Below are positions 27,301 through 34,478 of a stretch of DNA of 36,625 nucleotides, piece after piece (positions within the stretch are counted from its first letter, which is position 1; each line of letters starts with the position of its first letter). Source of the DNA: Alphaproteobacteria bacterium (GTDB taxonomy: Bacteria; Pseudomonadota; Alphaproteobacteria; Micavibrionales; Micavibrionaceae); the NCBI GenBank assembly GCA_018608245.1, contig JABAZY010000012.1, forward strand, positions 1 to 36,625, read 5' to 3'. Below the pieces are notes generated by a model that saw only the letters and a program-made list of their open reading frames with translations, was not told the origin of the DNA and did not search any database. A program made the translations under genes and the position numbers.

Positions 27301-27740
27301 ACATTTAATTTTTTAAATAATCCAAATCGACCCATGGCCGTTTTACCAAAATCTAGTTGCCAATAATTGCTGGATGAACGGTTAACTAGATCAAACGAAA
27401 TCCATGTTGATCCACCTGTACTACCAAAGGTAGCAATACTGCCTTTTCCCGTTGTGGCATCTTCACGATTAATATGTTGGTAGACAATATTGCCTGGGCT
27501 AAATTGTTCTCCAGGATCTGATATTTTAAAAATATAGGGTGATAAATAATGCCCATTAAACGCATCACTTAAAATTAAACTATTATTTGTTGATGTATTA
27601 GGTTGAGCATTTATAGGCGATGGGGTGAATGCAAAGATAAAAAATAGTAAAATTATTGGGAAGAACATAAGCAATTTTCCCCTTTGATGAGAAGGAGAGG
27701 ATAATCCGCGTATTTTATTATTATGTAACTTATCGGGCAT
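24393..27740 (-). CDS. Hybrid sensor histidine kinase (7TM sensor, HisKA, HATPase, receiver, HPt)
   Basis: A 1115-residue inner-membrane phosphorelay protein. The N-terminal hydrophobic segment ends near residue 45 (signal or anchor). An extracytoplasmic beta-rich domain (about 46-210) and a set of about seven transmembrane segments (about 215-420) follow, like the 7TMR-DISM sensor plan. A coiled coil (about 440-490) leads to the HisKA box with phospho-acceptor His499 (VVSHEIRTPMTGVMG). ATPase boxes are NLTGNSIKFT, DSGIGIS and GGTGLGLA. The receiver has DDNEINR, phospho-acceptor Asp794 (LMDIQLPGMNG) and LAKPID. A Pro/Gln/Lys-rich linker (about 870-985) leads to an HPt domain with His1058 (GHAHDLKGMTGNFG). 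The ATG at 27668 (AAAGGGG before it) is an alternative start giving a cleaner signal peptide. No response-regulator gene is adjacent. Confidence 0.94.
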   Translation of the reverse strand: MPDKLHNNKIRGLSSPSHQRGKLLMFFPIILLFFIFAFTPSPINAQPNTSTNNSLILSDAFNGHYLSPYIFKISDPGEQFSPGNIVYQHINREDATTGKGSIATFGSTGGSTWISFDLVNRSSSNYWQLDFGKTAMGRFGLFKKLNVYVSNASGNKIVKIKTSDVSVSPLPIPINEKSIVILRLTQDAGQPATIPLRIINETEFIKTANKEKNNLHLLIMGFVGMIFLLIGIFILRPNKSNLLLAFYYLFGVAFIVIQNNYIIFEVPILGTNILSALLLIASIFGLLSAYFFWNMLNDTKIIKAIILGLIIISVLIYALLSFSDIFSSNMRTCLFFGTTFLILTIITLFSFIQTHNGNIESPFYFIAWLIFLAGNIVTALAISSIIPVIPLTINAALYALVPQAILFILAIKTRLYNASDDISFSKNLSIKDTENVSRLRQTKENAEQDRLVRVIEQERKVLGELRKSEARRAEEMQRAKEEADEANRGKSAFLAVVSHEIRTPMTGVMGMVKLLLQTKLSKEQKDCALTIQDSGEAMLSLLNDILDFEKIERGKMDFENINMDIHRLINGVSTLMSGHATQKGIELKTKVGKNLPQFVKCDPTRLRQILLNLTGNSIKFTQEGHVTLTVELIKEHKKCDSQTQYEIYFGISDSGIGISSEAQKNLFEAFSQADSSISRKFGGTGLGLAISKGLVEGMGSEINLSSKDGEGSTFFFTMTMDRGDGNASKIEMDEPEVVPQVMPISILVVDDNEINRKVIIGFLNTARHKIEISDNAEDALTRINEDHFDLVLMDIQLPGMNGDEATKVIRKSQDPRIANLPVIALTGNTMDDDVAQYYIAGMNEVLAKPIDADKLNEIVKKISDHKSIGDNNYSKSIIEPERVVQTGAPTKSVTQNKNTQDDPQALTKNIEEPTKKIETIKPIKPRKSMPSLVQEKQDLEDELQQQEPPQTNNTVPQEATEDLPSKAILKTKPSLDLEKDDDTTPISQYISSLHSSHGNGKSVFEKSNIEALKIHLGKEELKEMLQDTITKSEEIINELINHYNENSHDLATISGHAHDLKGMTGNFGLTELSYQASLIEQDVKDKEGSDLARLISSLPEMQTRAKEALAQWVNG
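24413..24436 (+). terminator. Rho-independent terminator of ndk, inside the end of the histidine-kinase gene
   Basis: CGAGAGCC (24413-24420) and GGCTCTCG (24426-24433) form a perfect 8-bp GC-rich stem with a TCTTT loop, followed by a short T run (24434-24436) on the plus strand. It begins 30 bases after the ndk stop. It lies wholly within the last codons of the convergent kinase gene, where it encodes part of the C-terminal EALAQWVNG end. The short T run lowers confidence. Confidence 0.6.
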
Positions 27741-27763
27741 GATTTTACTGAGCTATCTAAACT

Positions 27764-27780
27764 GCCCCCAGAAGGGGGGC
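27764..27780. terminator. GC-rich hairpin between oxidase-subunit-like gene and histidine kinase
   Basis: GCCCCC (27764-27769), AGAA loop and GGGGGGC (27774-27780) form a strong stem in otherwise AT-rich DNA. Outer bases CTAAACTG and CAGTTAG can extend it imperfectly. There is no T run on either side, so it could be a terminator or attenuator for transcripts from the 28016 gene entering the kinase gene, or an mRNA-stabilising stem. Direction is uncertain. Confidence 0.4.
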
Positions 27781-27872
27781 TAACACAGTTAGTATGCCAG
27801 AAAAATAGTTACAAAAGGATAAAGAAAATAGAATAATTAGAGAATTATCCTGAGATTTTTAGTTATGTATAT

Positions 27873-28016
27873 TTAAACGAGAAATAAGGCCATCAAAGCG
27901 AGTAAAACAATCATGGAAATAACCCCAATTTTGGTAAAATGGGTGAATTTTGACCAATATAATTCTATGTTTTCTAATTCTTTTTTTGAAACTTCAGCTT
28001 TTTGTGTGTTTGCCAT
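27873..28016 (-). CDS. aa3-type cytochrome c oxidase subunit IV-like small membrane protein
   Basis: A 47-residue protein. A charged N-terminus (MANTQKAEVSKKELENIELY) leads to one transmembrane helix (about residues 29-47, ending LLALMALFLV). This size and plan, an acidic stretch with an aromatic WSKF segment before a single C-terminal helix, fit the bacterial aa3-type oxidase subunit IV family of alphaproteobacteria, a single-helix accessory subunit. A strong ribosome-binding site (GGAGAG) lies 7 bases before the ATG. It lies 35 bases downstream of purM. The oxidase core genes are not in the window, so the assignment rests on size, pattern and taxonomic fit. Confidence 0.72.
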   Translation of the reverse strand: MANTQKAEVSKKELENIELYWSKFTHFTKIGVISMIVLLALMALFLV

Positions 28017-28051
28017 TAATTCTCTCTCCGAAATGAACTACAAATTTAAGT

Positions 28052-29137
28052 TTATGACCAAGCTTGATCAAGATTTTTGATAGTTACTGCGGTATTTTCT
28101 TGTGAATCTTTGATAATACCGATTTTTGAAACTGTTTCGCCTTGATCTTCTAAGGCTTTGATTAACGTATCTGCTTGATCTGCCGCACAAATAACGGCCA
28201 TGCCAATTCCACAATTAAGTGTACGTGCCATGTCTTCTGGGGCAACATTACCCACTTCAGCCAGCCATTTAAAGACAGGCGGTAAGTCCCAGCTCTCGGC
28301 ATCTAAAACACATAGCGTGTTCTCTGGCATGACGCGTGGGATGTTCTCAATTAGACCACCGCCTGTGATATTGGCCATACCTTTAATAGCCGTATTTCCT
28401 TCGTTATCCTTAAGTTTAAGTGCGGATAATAATGATTTTACGTATAATTTTGTAGGGGTGAGTAATACATCACCTAGATTTTGTTTTGAATCAAACGGAG
28501 CAGGGCTGTCATAATCATAACCTTGTGTGCTACCGACAATTTTACGCACTAATGAGTAGCCATTTGAGTGTAGTCCACTAGCGGCAAGGCCTAGAACGAT
28601 ATCACCAGCGCAAATACGCTCACCTGTCAGTATCTGATCACGTTCCACGGCACCGACGGTGAAGCCAGCTAGGTCATAGTCACCAGCCTCGTACATGCCA
28701 GGCATTTCGGCTGTTTCGCCACCTATTAGGGCGCAACCTGAATCTTTACAGCCCTGCGCTATACCTGAAATAACGGCCTCAGCGACATCTAGCTCTAATT
28801 TACCAGAAGCAAAATAATCTAGGAAGAACAATGGCTCAGCACCTTGCACAATTAAATCATTCACGCACATAGCGACTAAATCAATACCAATTGTGCTGTG
28901 TTTACCTGTATCAATCGCAATTTTGATCTTTGTACCGACACCATCTGTAGCAGAAACTAGGATCGGATCGTTATATCCAGCGGCTTTTGGGTCAAAAAGG
29001 GCGCCAAATCCACCGATTGCAGACATTACCCCAGCCCTATTTGTCGCCTTAACGGCAGGTTTTATGCGCTCTACAAGCTCCGCGCCTGCATCTATATCCA
29101 CACCAGCTTCTTTATAAGCACTTTGTTTCATTGTCAT
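28052..29137 (-). CDS. purM: Phosphoribosylformylglycinamidine cyclo-ligase (AIR synthetase)
   Basis: Closes FGAM to AIR with ATP, the fifth step of purine synthesis. Typical blocks are AYKEAGVDIDAGAELVERIKP at the N-terminus, GGFGALFDP, SATDGVGTKIKIA, MCVNDLIVQGAEPLFFLDYFASGKL, GGETAEMPGMY and SGLHSNGYSLVRK. Length 361 is slightly above the usual 345. ATG codons at 29137 and 29131 are both possible starts. It is divergent from the DUF2066-PerM-hdaA operon, an arrangement I associate with alphaproteobacteria. The 83-base spacer must hold both promoters; I could not pick clear hexamers in it. Confidence 0.97.
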   Translation of the reverse strand: MTMKQSAYKEAGVDIDAGAELVERIKPAVKATNRAGVMSAIGGFGALFDPKAAGYNDPILVSATDGVGTKIKIAIDTGKHSTIGIDLVAMCVNDLIVQGAEPLFFLDYFASGKLELDVAEAVISGIAQGCKDSGCALIGGETAEMPGMYEAGDYDLAGFTVGAVERDQILTGERICAGDIVLGLAASGLHSNGYSLVRKIVGSTQGYDYDSPAPFDSKQNLGDVLLTPTKLYVKSLLSALKLKDNEGNTAIKGMANITGGGLIENIPRVMPENTLCVLDAESWDLPPVFKWLAEVGNVAPEDMARTLNCGIGMAVICAADQADTLIKALEDQGETVSKIGIIKDSQENTAVTIKNLDQAWS

Positions 29138-29220
29138 TTCACTCTGTTTTGCGTTATAAAAAAGACATATTTTCCCGTAAAACTACCCTTTAAGAATTTA
29201 GGGGTGAAAGCAGAGCTAAT

Positions 29221-30468
29221 ATGACTTCTTTTAATAATAATGTTTCTTATAAGCATTCGAGCGCCTTCCGTACAGTATTTTATGGACGTTTTATGCTGAT
29301 TTTATTAACAGCCTTTTTGGCGCTTGTCATTTTTAGCGGCTCTGCCAATGCTGATTCAAAATATATAATCGAAAATGTTGAAGTTGACGTGACGGCCAAA
29401 AATGCAGTTGAGGCGCGAACAAAGGCTTTTGAAGAAGCTCAGATTAAAGGCTATCAAATGCTCGCGGAAACACTTTTGAGTGAAGAAGAATTAGCGACGC
29501 TGGAGACGCCAACTATTGATACCGTATCTATGTATGTTCAGGATTACGAAGTTACGAATGAGAAGTTATCGGCAGTTCGCTACAAAGGAACTTATACGTT
29601 CCGTTTTAGTCCGCGTGCCTTTAGCAGTATGATGGCGTCTAATGATATTGAGCAAACGCAAGAGACTCAAGCTCAACAGGCTATGGCATCAGGCAGTGTT
29701 ATGGTACTTCCATTTTATGAAGTCGCGGCGGGGCAACGTGTCTTATGGCGTGACCCAAATCCATTTATGCAAGCTTGGCAACGTTACATGCGCCGTAACG
29801 CCGGTGCGCCAACAAATGTAATTGTACCAAATGGCAACCCTAATGATCGTCAGCAAATTGGTGACAATCAATCGGTTAACTATAATCCTGCTTATTTGAA
29901 TGCAATGCGTATTCGTTATCGTGCGGATAATACGAAATTATTGGTGGCACAACCGCAAACTTTATCAAATGGTAATGAAGGTTTACTTGTGACTGTATTC
30001 GAACCACAAAGTTGGGGGCCGGAACTGCATAGACGTATAAATGTTAAGGGGCGCTATGGTGAGGGCACTGTTCAATTTTATGATCGTGCTGTTTTAGAAG
30101 TGGCTAATACAATACGCAGTGGTAACGCTACGGCGCAACAACAGCAGATAAATCATAATACCAACATCAATTCAGGGGTGAAGAATTCTATTCAGGCTAT
30201 ATTAAATTTCTCTTCTGTCCAAGAGTGGGTAAGAACGAAGGCAACATTGGATCGTGCGCAAAGTGTTAATTTTGTTCGTGTGCAAAGCCTATCACCGCAA
30301 CAAGCTATGTTAGAAATTGATTTCTTGGGTGATGTTGAACAATTGCGTGAATCGCTAAGATTATCAGGTGTAAATATGATGGAAGATTCTGGTTTGTATT
30401 ACGCCCAAAATCAATATGGCTCAGCACCTGTTTATAAATTATCAACTGCCCGTCAAACTGATTATTAA
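29221..30468 (+). CDS. DUF2066-family periplasmic protein
   Basis: A 415-residue exported protein of unknown function. A signal peptide (hydrophobic core about residues 24-40, probable cleavage after SANA at 44) is preceded by an unusually long polar N-terminus; the ATG encoding Met25 is an alternative start. The region after it (IENVEVDVTAKNAVEARTKAFEEAQIKGYQML) is characteristic of DUF2066, as is VMVLPFYEVAAGQRVLWRDPNPFMQAW. A Gln/Asn-rich segment (about 300-318) precedes the C-terminal part. It is the first gene of an operon with the PerM-family protein (31 bases on) and hdaA. Confidence 0.85.
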   Translation: MTSFNNNVSYKHSSAFRTVFYGRFMLILLTAFLALVIFSGSANADSKYIIENVEVDVTAKNAVEARTKAFEEAQIKGYQMLAETLLSEEELATLETPTIDTVSMYVQDYEVTNEKLSAVRYKGTYTFRFSPRAFSSMMASNDIEQTQETQAQQAMASGSVMVLPFYEVAAGQRVLWRDPNPFMQAWQRYMRRNAGAPTNVIVPNGNPNDRQQIGDNQSVNYNPAYLNAMRIRYRADNTKLLVAQPQTLSNGNEGLLVTVFEPQSWGPELHRRINVKGRYGEGTVQFYDRAVLEVANTIRSGNATAQQQQINHNTNINSGVKNSIQAILNFSSVQEWVRTKATLDRAQSVNFVRVQSLSPQQAMLEIDFLGDVEQLRESLRLSGVNMMEDSGLYYAQNQYGSAPVYKLSTARQTDY

Positions 30469-30499
30469 AATAACACTAGAAAGAAAAGGTATTTAACAA

Positions 30500-31612
30500 A
30501 TGCTTAAAAACCCACGTCTACATATTTATTTTTGGTTAGCAACATTAGCTGCGTTACTAACGTTTGTTTTTATCTTTAAATCTATTTTGACGCCTTTTGT
30601 TTTGGGAACGGTCATTGCGTACTTGTTAAATCCTGTCGTTAATAAAATGACGCAGTTTAAAATCTCGCGCTTTGTAGCGATATCGACTTTGCTCTTTGTT
30701 TTCTTTTTATGTACGACCTTAATCATTGTGTTTGCGATCCCGCCTTTATATAGAGAAGCTGTTTCTTTTGCAGGGGATGTGCCAGATTATTTGGATAAGT
30801 TAATCGCACTGGTGGAGCCATATATTGTATTGGCACAACAAAAAATGGGTGCAGACTATTCAGGTGATATTGAAACGTTGGTCAAAGATAATGCGGGTAA
30901 AATGCTTCAAATTTCAGGTGGTGTTGCAGGTGGTATAGCGCTGGGCGGGCAAGCTGTTGTTGGAACGTTAACTACTATTGTTCTCACGCCGTTGGTTGCT
31001 TTCTTTATGCTTCGTGAATGGCCTAATATTTTGAAATGGTTTGATGATTTGATACCGCGCAAGCATGAGAAAACGGTCAATGGGCTAACCAATGATATGG
31101 ACACAAAAATATCTGGTTTCATCCGTGGTCAAATTACTGTGGCGTTTTTCTTAGGTGTTATTTATGCGATTGCTCTTACTATTGCTGGTTTGAACTACGG
31201 ATTTCTTATTGGTATTTCGGCGGGTGTTTTATCAATTATCCCACTTGTTGGCTCTATGGTCGGGCTTGTTGTTAGTGTGGCTGTGGCGTGGTTTCAGATG
31301 GGTGATTGGGAATTTGTTGGTATTATTGCTGCTATATTCATCGTTGGGCAAATTGTTGAAGGGAACTTCTTAACGCCTAAATTAGTGGGCGATAGCGTTG
31401 GTCTTCATCCACTTTGGGTATTGTTTTCTTTAATAGCAGGTGGGAGTTTGTTCGGTATTGTCGGTATGTTATTGGCCGTGCCTGTGACTGCCGTTATTGG
31501 TGTTCTTCTTAAATTTGGTATTTCTGAATATAAAAAGAGTGTCTTGTATACAGATAAGAAGAAAAAGACGGTCACGAAAAAGACCTCTAAAAAGAAAGTA
31601 GCAACTGCATGA
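30500..31612 (+). CDS. AI-2E exporter/PerM family membrane protein
   Basis: A 370-residue inner-membrane protein with seven or eight hydrophobic segments. The family pattern is seen in the N-terminal pair (about 9-50, FWLATLAALLTFVFIFKSILTP and VLGTVIAYLLNPVVNKM), the central soluble region (about 95-150), and the C-terminal block with IPLVGSMVGLVV, EGNFLTPKLVGDSVGLHPLWVLFSLIAGGSLFGIVGMLLAVPVTAV. It ends with a Lys/Thr-rich tail (KKKKTVTKKTSKKK). Members include E. coli TqsA and PerM; the transported substrate here is unknown. The stop overlaps the hdaA start (ATGA), implying translational coupling. Confidence 0.92.
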   Translation: MLKNPRLHIYFWLATLAALLTFVFIFKSILTPFVLGTVIAYLLNPVVNKMTQFKISRFVAISTLLFVFFLCTTLIIVFAIPPLYREAVSFAGDVPDYLDKLIALVEPYIVLAQQKMGADYSGDIETLVKDNAGKMLQISGGVAGGIALGGQAVVGTLTTIVLTPLVAFFMLREWPNILKWFDDLIPRKHEKTVNGLTNDMDTKISGFIRGQITVAFFLGVIYAIALTIAGLNYGFLIGISAGVLSIIPLVGSMVGLVVSVAVAWFQMGDWEFVGIIAAIFIVGQIVEGNFLTPKLVGDSVGLHPLWVLFSLIAGGSLFGIVGMLLAVPVTAVIGVLLKFGISEYKKSVLYTDKKKKTVTKKTSKKKVATA

Positions 31613-32301
31613 GTGCAACAGCACAACAGCAAATCCCCTTAGATTTAGGGCATCGTAATGCGATGGGACGTGATGATTTTTTGGTGACACCCAGTAATCA
31701 AGACGCGGTCGCTTGGGTTGATTTATGGCCTGAATGGCCTGCGCCTGCGCTTGTGCTTTATGGTGAGCAAGCCAGTGGGAAGACTCATTTAGGTGCTGTG
31801 TGGGCTGAACGTTCGCAAGCTATTTGTATTAAAGCATCACACATGGATGAAAATTCTGCGCGTGATATTGCTTCACAAGATCATCATGTCATTATCGAAG
31901 ATGCTGATGGTTTAATCGGTAATCTAAGCGGTGAAAAAGGGCTCTTCCATCTTTATAATATTTTTAAGGAAGAGGGGCGTAGCTTTTTAATGACATTGAT
32001 GGAGCCCCCTGTGCGCCGTCAATTTGCGTTGCCTGATTTGGCATCTCGTATGCGTGCCGCACCAACTGTGGCGATACGTGAGCCGGATGATTTATTGCTA
32101 ACGGCATTGCTTGTAAAACTATTCAGTGATCGTCAATTACGCGTTAGCCAAGAAACATTAAATTATATTTTACCGCGCATTGAACGATCATTTTCTGCCG
32201 TACGTGATTTGGTGGAGAAAGCGGATAGCCGTGCGATGATTGAACAGCGCAAAGTATCTATTCCTTTATTGCGTGAGATTTTAAATGAAGCCTTAATCTA
32301 G
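31609..32301 (+). CDS. hdaA: DnaA-homologous replication regulator HdaA (Hda-type AAA+ protein)
   Basis: With the DNA-loaded beta clamp, Hda/HdaA stimulates ATP hydrolysis by DnaA after initiation (RIDA). The N-terminal QQIPLDL (residues 7-13) fits the clamp-binding motif. Walker A is GEQASGKT (52-59) and Walker B is VIIEDAD (94-100). Arg147 in PDLASRMRA is the likely arginine finger, and RSFSAVRDLVEKAD is the sensor II region. There is no DnaA domain IV, so it is not DnaA itself. Length 230 is normal. The stop codon shares a CTAG with the convergent phosphatase gene. Confidence 0.93.
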   Translation: MSATAQQQIPLDLGHRNAMGRDDFLVTPSNQDAVAWVDLWPEWPAPALVLYGEQASGKTHLGAVWAERSQAICIKASHMDENSARDIASQDHHVIIEDADGLIGNLSGEKGLFHLYNIFKEEGRSFLMTLMEPPVRRQFALPDLASRMRAAPTVAIREPDDLLLTALLVKLFSDRQLRVSQETLNYILPRIERSFSAVRDLVEKADSRAMIEQRKVSIPLLREILNEALI

Positions 32302-32801
32302 GTTGGAATGACAACATCATTGAGTGTAATAATTGCGCTTGTTACGTTCGCCCAATTATCACTTTCAATATCAAAAATACTTAAAGTCGCAGGATCATAA
32401 GCAAAGCCTAATTTTTGCGCTTTTCTGATGTTACCGCGCTCGCCTAGCATATGAGCTAAGCGATGAATGCCTGGGTTATGCGCTACGATTAAAACACTCT
32501 CTATATTAGCGTCACATTGTTGTATAGCGTTTAAAATATGCTTTGCTGGTGCATTATATAACGCGTCTTGATAATTTGTTTTTTTGATAGTTACGCCAGC
32601 ATCAACCACATTTGCTAGAGTCATTTTTGTACGCGTCGCGTCAGAACAAATGGCTAAATCAATTGTGATTTTTTGTTTGGTTAAATACGATCCAACGTTA
32701 AGCGCCTGCACTTTGCCATGTGCGCTTAGAATACGGTCCTTATCATCCATTGATAGATCTAGTGGAGATTCTGCGTGTCTAAGAAGGTAAATTTTTTTCA
32801 T
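32298..32801 (-). CDS. SixA-like phosphohistidine phosphatase (histidine phosphatase superfamily)
   Basis: A 167-residue cytoplasmic protein of the RHG/histidine phosphatase fold. The catalytic LLRHAES motif has His9 as nucleophile; Arg57 (SDATRTKMT) and His108 (IVAHNPG) complete the phosphate pocket. Short single-domain members of this type resemble E. coli SixA, which dephosphorylates phosphohistidine on signalling or PTS proteins. The substrate here is unknown; the hybrid kinase about 4.5 kb away carries an HPt domain, but a link is speculation. Its ATG overlaps the rnd stop by one base (TAATG). Confidence 0.9.
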   Translation of the reverse strand: MKKIYLLRHAESPLDLSMDDKDRILSAHGKVQALNVGSYLTKQKITIDLAICSDATRTKMTLANVVDAGVTIKKTNYQDALYNAPAKHILNAIQQCDANIESVLIVAHNPGIHRLAHMLGERGNIRKAQKLGFAYDPATLSIFDIESDNWANVTSAIITLNDVVIPT

Positions 32802-33952
32802 TATCTTTTGAATTTTGTAATTTTTCCGTCTTCAAGGCCAATCATTAATTTACCTTGCTTCATGTCAATTGCATCTTTTCCGAACAGCTCATAACGCCAA
32901 CCTTTTAAAACAGAAATATCTTCTGGTGGTTTTGGTGCGCATAATTTTTCAAGGTCATCATTATTGGCTACTAATTTTGTTGCCACATTTTCTTGTGCGC
33001 AATTAACTTTTAACAATGTCTTTAACATCTCTAATGTCGGTGCGGCATGTTTAGGTAATGATGCTTTTGACACAGGGGCTGGCCACGTATTTTTAGGTGA
33101 TTTTTTGGCTTTATAAATTAAGTCTAAAATAACTTTGCCTAGCTTGCCTCCTGCTATATCGCCTTGTAAGCTTCGGATACGGCGTAATCCTTCAATGTCT
33201 TTGGGCATGTAAGTAGCAATATCCGCCAGTGCGTCATCTTTAATCACACGACCCCGTGGAATATCTTTTTCACGTGCGCGAACTTCACGCCACATCGCAA
33301 GCTCGCGTAAGACAACAAGTACCTCTGGTTTATTCGAACGAATTTTGATGCGCTTCCAAATTGTCTCTAACGGCATTTCATAGGTATCAGGGCTGGTCAG
33401 AATTTGCATTTCTTCCTTCACCCAATGATCGCGTTTTTGTTTCTTTAATTGCGCATCCAAGCTTTTGTAAACATCGCGTAAATAAACCACATCATCTAAT
33501 GCATAGCTGATTTGTTTATCTGCTAATGGTCTGCGTGACCAATCAGTAAACTGCGCATTTTTTGCCAGTGCTGTGCCTGTAATATTTTCAACCAATCGGT
33601 TATAGGCAATTGAATCACCATGCCCACACACCATCGCTGCCACTTGCGTATCAAAAATAGGAGAGGGGATTTTGCCATTCAATTGATAAAAAATTTCCAA
33701 ATCCTGACGTGCCGCGTGAAACACCTTCAACACATTCTCATTGTGAAGTAGATCATTCAGGCTCGTCCAATCCAAATCCGTGGCAATAGGGTCAATCGCG
33801 TGGGCATCCACGCCATCGGATGCCACTTGTATCAGGCATAACCTTGCATAAAATGTCTTATCGCGGAGGAATTCGGTATCAATGGTGATATAAGGCTTTT
33901 GAGCCAATTCAGCGCATAAAGCGTCTAATTCTTGCTGTGTTTGTATAATCAT
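32801..33952 (-). CDS. rnd: Ribonuclease D
   Basis: A 3'-5' exoribonuclease that trims tRNA precursors. The DEDDy catalytic set is Asp25 and Glu27 (TIDTEFLRD), Asp84 (HAARQDLEIFY), and Tyr150 with Asp154 (SYALDDVVYL), almost the same numbering as E. coli (Asp28, Glu30, Asp85, Tyr151, Asp155). An HRDC domain follows (about 210-285, LRELAMWREVRAREKDIPRGRVI). The C-terminal region with KGWRYELFGKDAIDMKQGKL resembles other alphaproteobacterial RNase D proteins. Length 383 is normal. The downstream phosphatase gene overlaps its stop. Confidence 0.96.
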   Translation of the reverse strand: MIIQTQQELDALCAELAQKPYITIDTEFLRDKTFYARLCLIQVASDGVDAHAIDPIATDLDWTSLNDLLHNENVLKVFHAARQDLEIFYQLNGKIPSPIFDTQVAAMVCGHGDSIAYNRLVENITGTALAKNAQFTDWSRRPLADKQISYALDDVVYLRDVYKSLDAQLKKQKRDHWVKEEMQILTSPDTYEMPLETIWKRIKIRSNKPEVLVVLRELAMWREVRAREKDIPRGRVIKDDALADIATYMPKDIEGLRRIRSLQGDIAGGKLGKVILDLIYKAKKSPKNTWPAPVSKASLPKHAAPTLEMLKTLLKVNCAQENVATKLVANNDDLEKLCAPKPPEDISVLKGWRYELFGKDAIDMKQGKLMIGLEDGKITKFKR

Positions 33953-34032
33953 GGCTTCTTTATACCCTGCTTGAGCAACAAATAAAGCAAATAATTATTG
34001 ACATAATTAGTAAATGTAATGTACACGGGCAT

Positions 34033-34371
34033 ATGATTAAAGCCTTAACAGAAGTATTTACACGCGTTGTTGGTAGTGCAGTTGGCACTACTCTATTGAG
34101 CAGTCCTGTTTCTTTCCTTTTGACAAAAGTTACGGACATCACTTTTACAGATGCAACATTGACTATTGCGGGGCTTGCCACCGCGGCTTCTTTATTGACT
34201 GAGGGTATAATTAAACCAAAAAATCCAGATAGATGTGTCGATGCTGTAGTAGGCGCAATAGCTGGTGGTACTTTACTTGTTCTTGCAACGAGTTCTAACG
34301 CAGCCTTTCCTTTAGCCGAAATGGACTATGCGGTTCCGTTTCAATCAATTGAAATGCGTTTAGAGCGTTAA
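34033..34371 (+). CDS. Small unknown membrane protein
   Basis: A 112-residue protein that I do not recognise. The N-terminal half is hydrophobic and Gly/Ala/Ser/Thr-rich, with likely membrane segments at about 11-31 (VVGSAVGTTLLSSPVSFLL), 41-56 (ATLTIAGLATAASLLT) and 69-88 (VDAVVGAIAGGTLLVLATSS). The C-terminus is short and polar. The ribosome-binding site is poor (ACGGGC). A TTGACA at 33998 may be a -35 element but has no good -10 at standard spacing. Sequence composition and length favour a real gene, but support is moderate. Confidence 0.6.
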   Translation: MIKALTEVFTRVVGSAVGTTLLSSPVSFLLTKVTDITFTDATLTIAGLATAASLLTEGIIKPKNPDRCVDAVVGAIAGGTLLVLATSSNAAFPLAEMDYAVPFQSIEMRLER

Positions 34372-34417
34372 TTTCGTCCTACAGCCAATAAAATTCACTA
34401 ATTCCCCCTAAAAATCT

Positions 34418-34446
34418 TTGTATTTCGGTCACTTGGAGGCTATAAA
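34418..34446 (+). promoter_or_regulatory. Putative sigma70-type promoter of aspS
   Basis: TTGTAT (34418-34423) and TATAAA (34441-34446) have 17-base spacing in the 107-base gap before aspS, predicting a leader of about 25 bases. AAAGGA at 34464-34469 then serves as the ribosome-binding site. Pattern match only. Confidence 0.45.
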
Positions 34447-34478
34447 GGAGACTTATTTAAATCAAAGGAATGAACCAA

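Noticed and set aside
33998-34003. Consensus-like TTGACA before the small membrane protein gene at 34033
   Set aside because: No acceptable -10 hexamer at 16-18 bases spacing, so I did not list it as a promoter.
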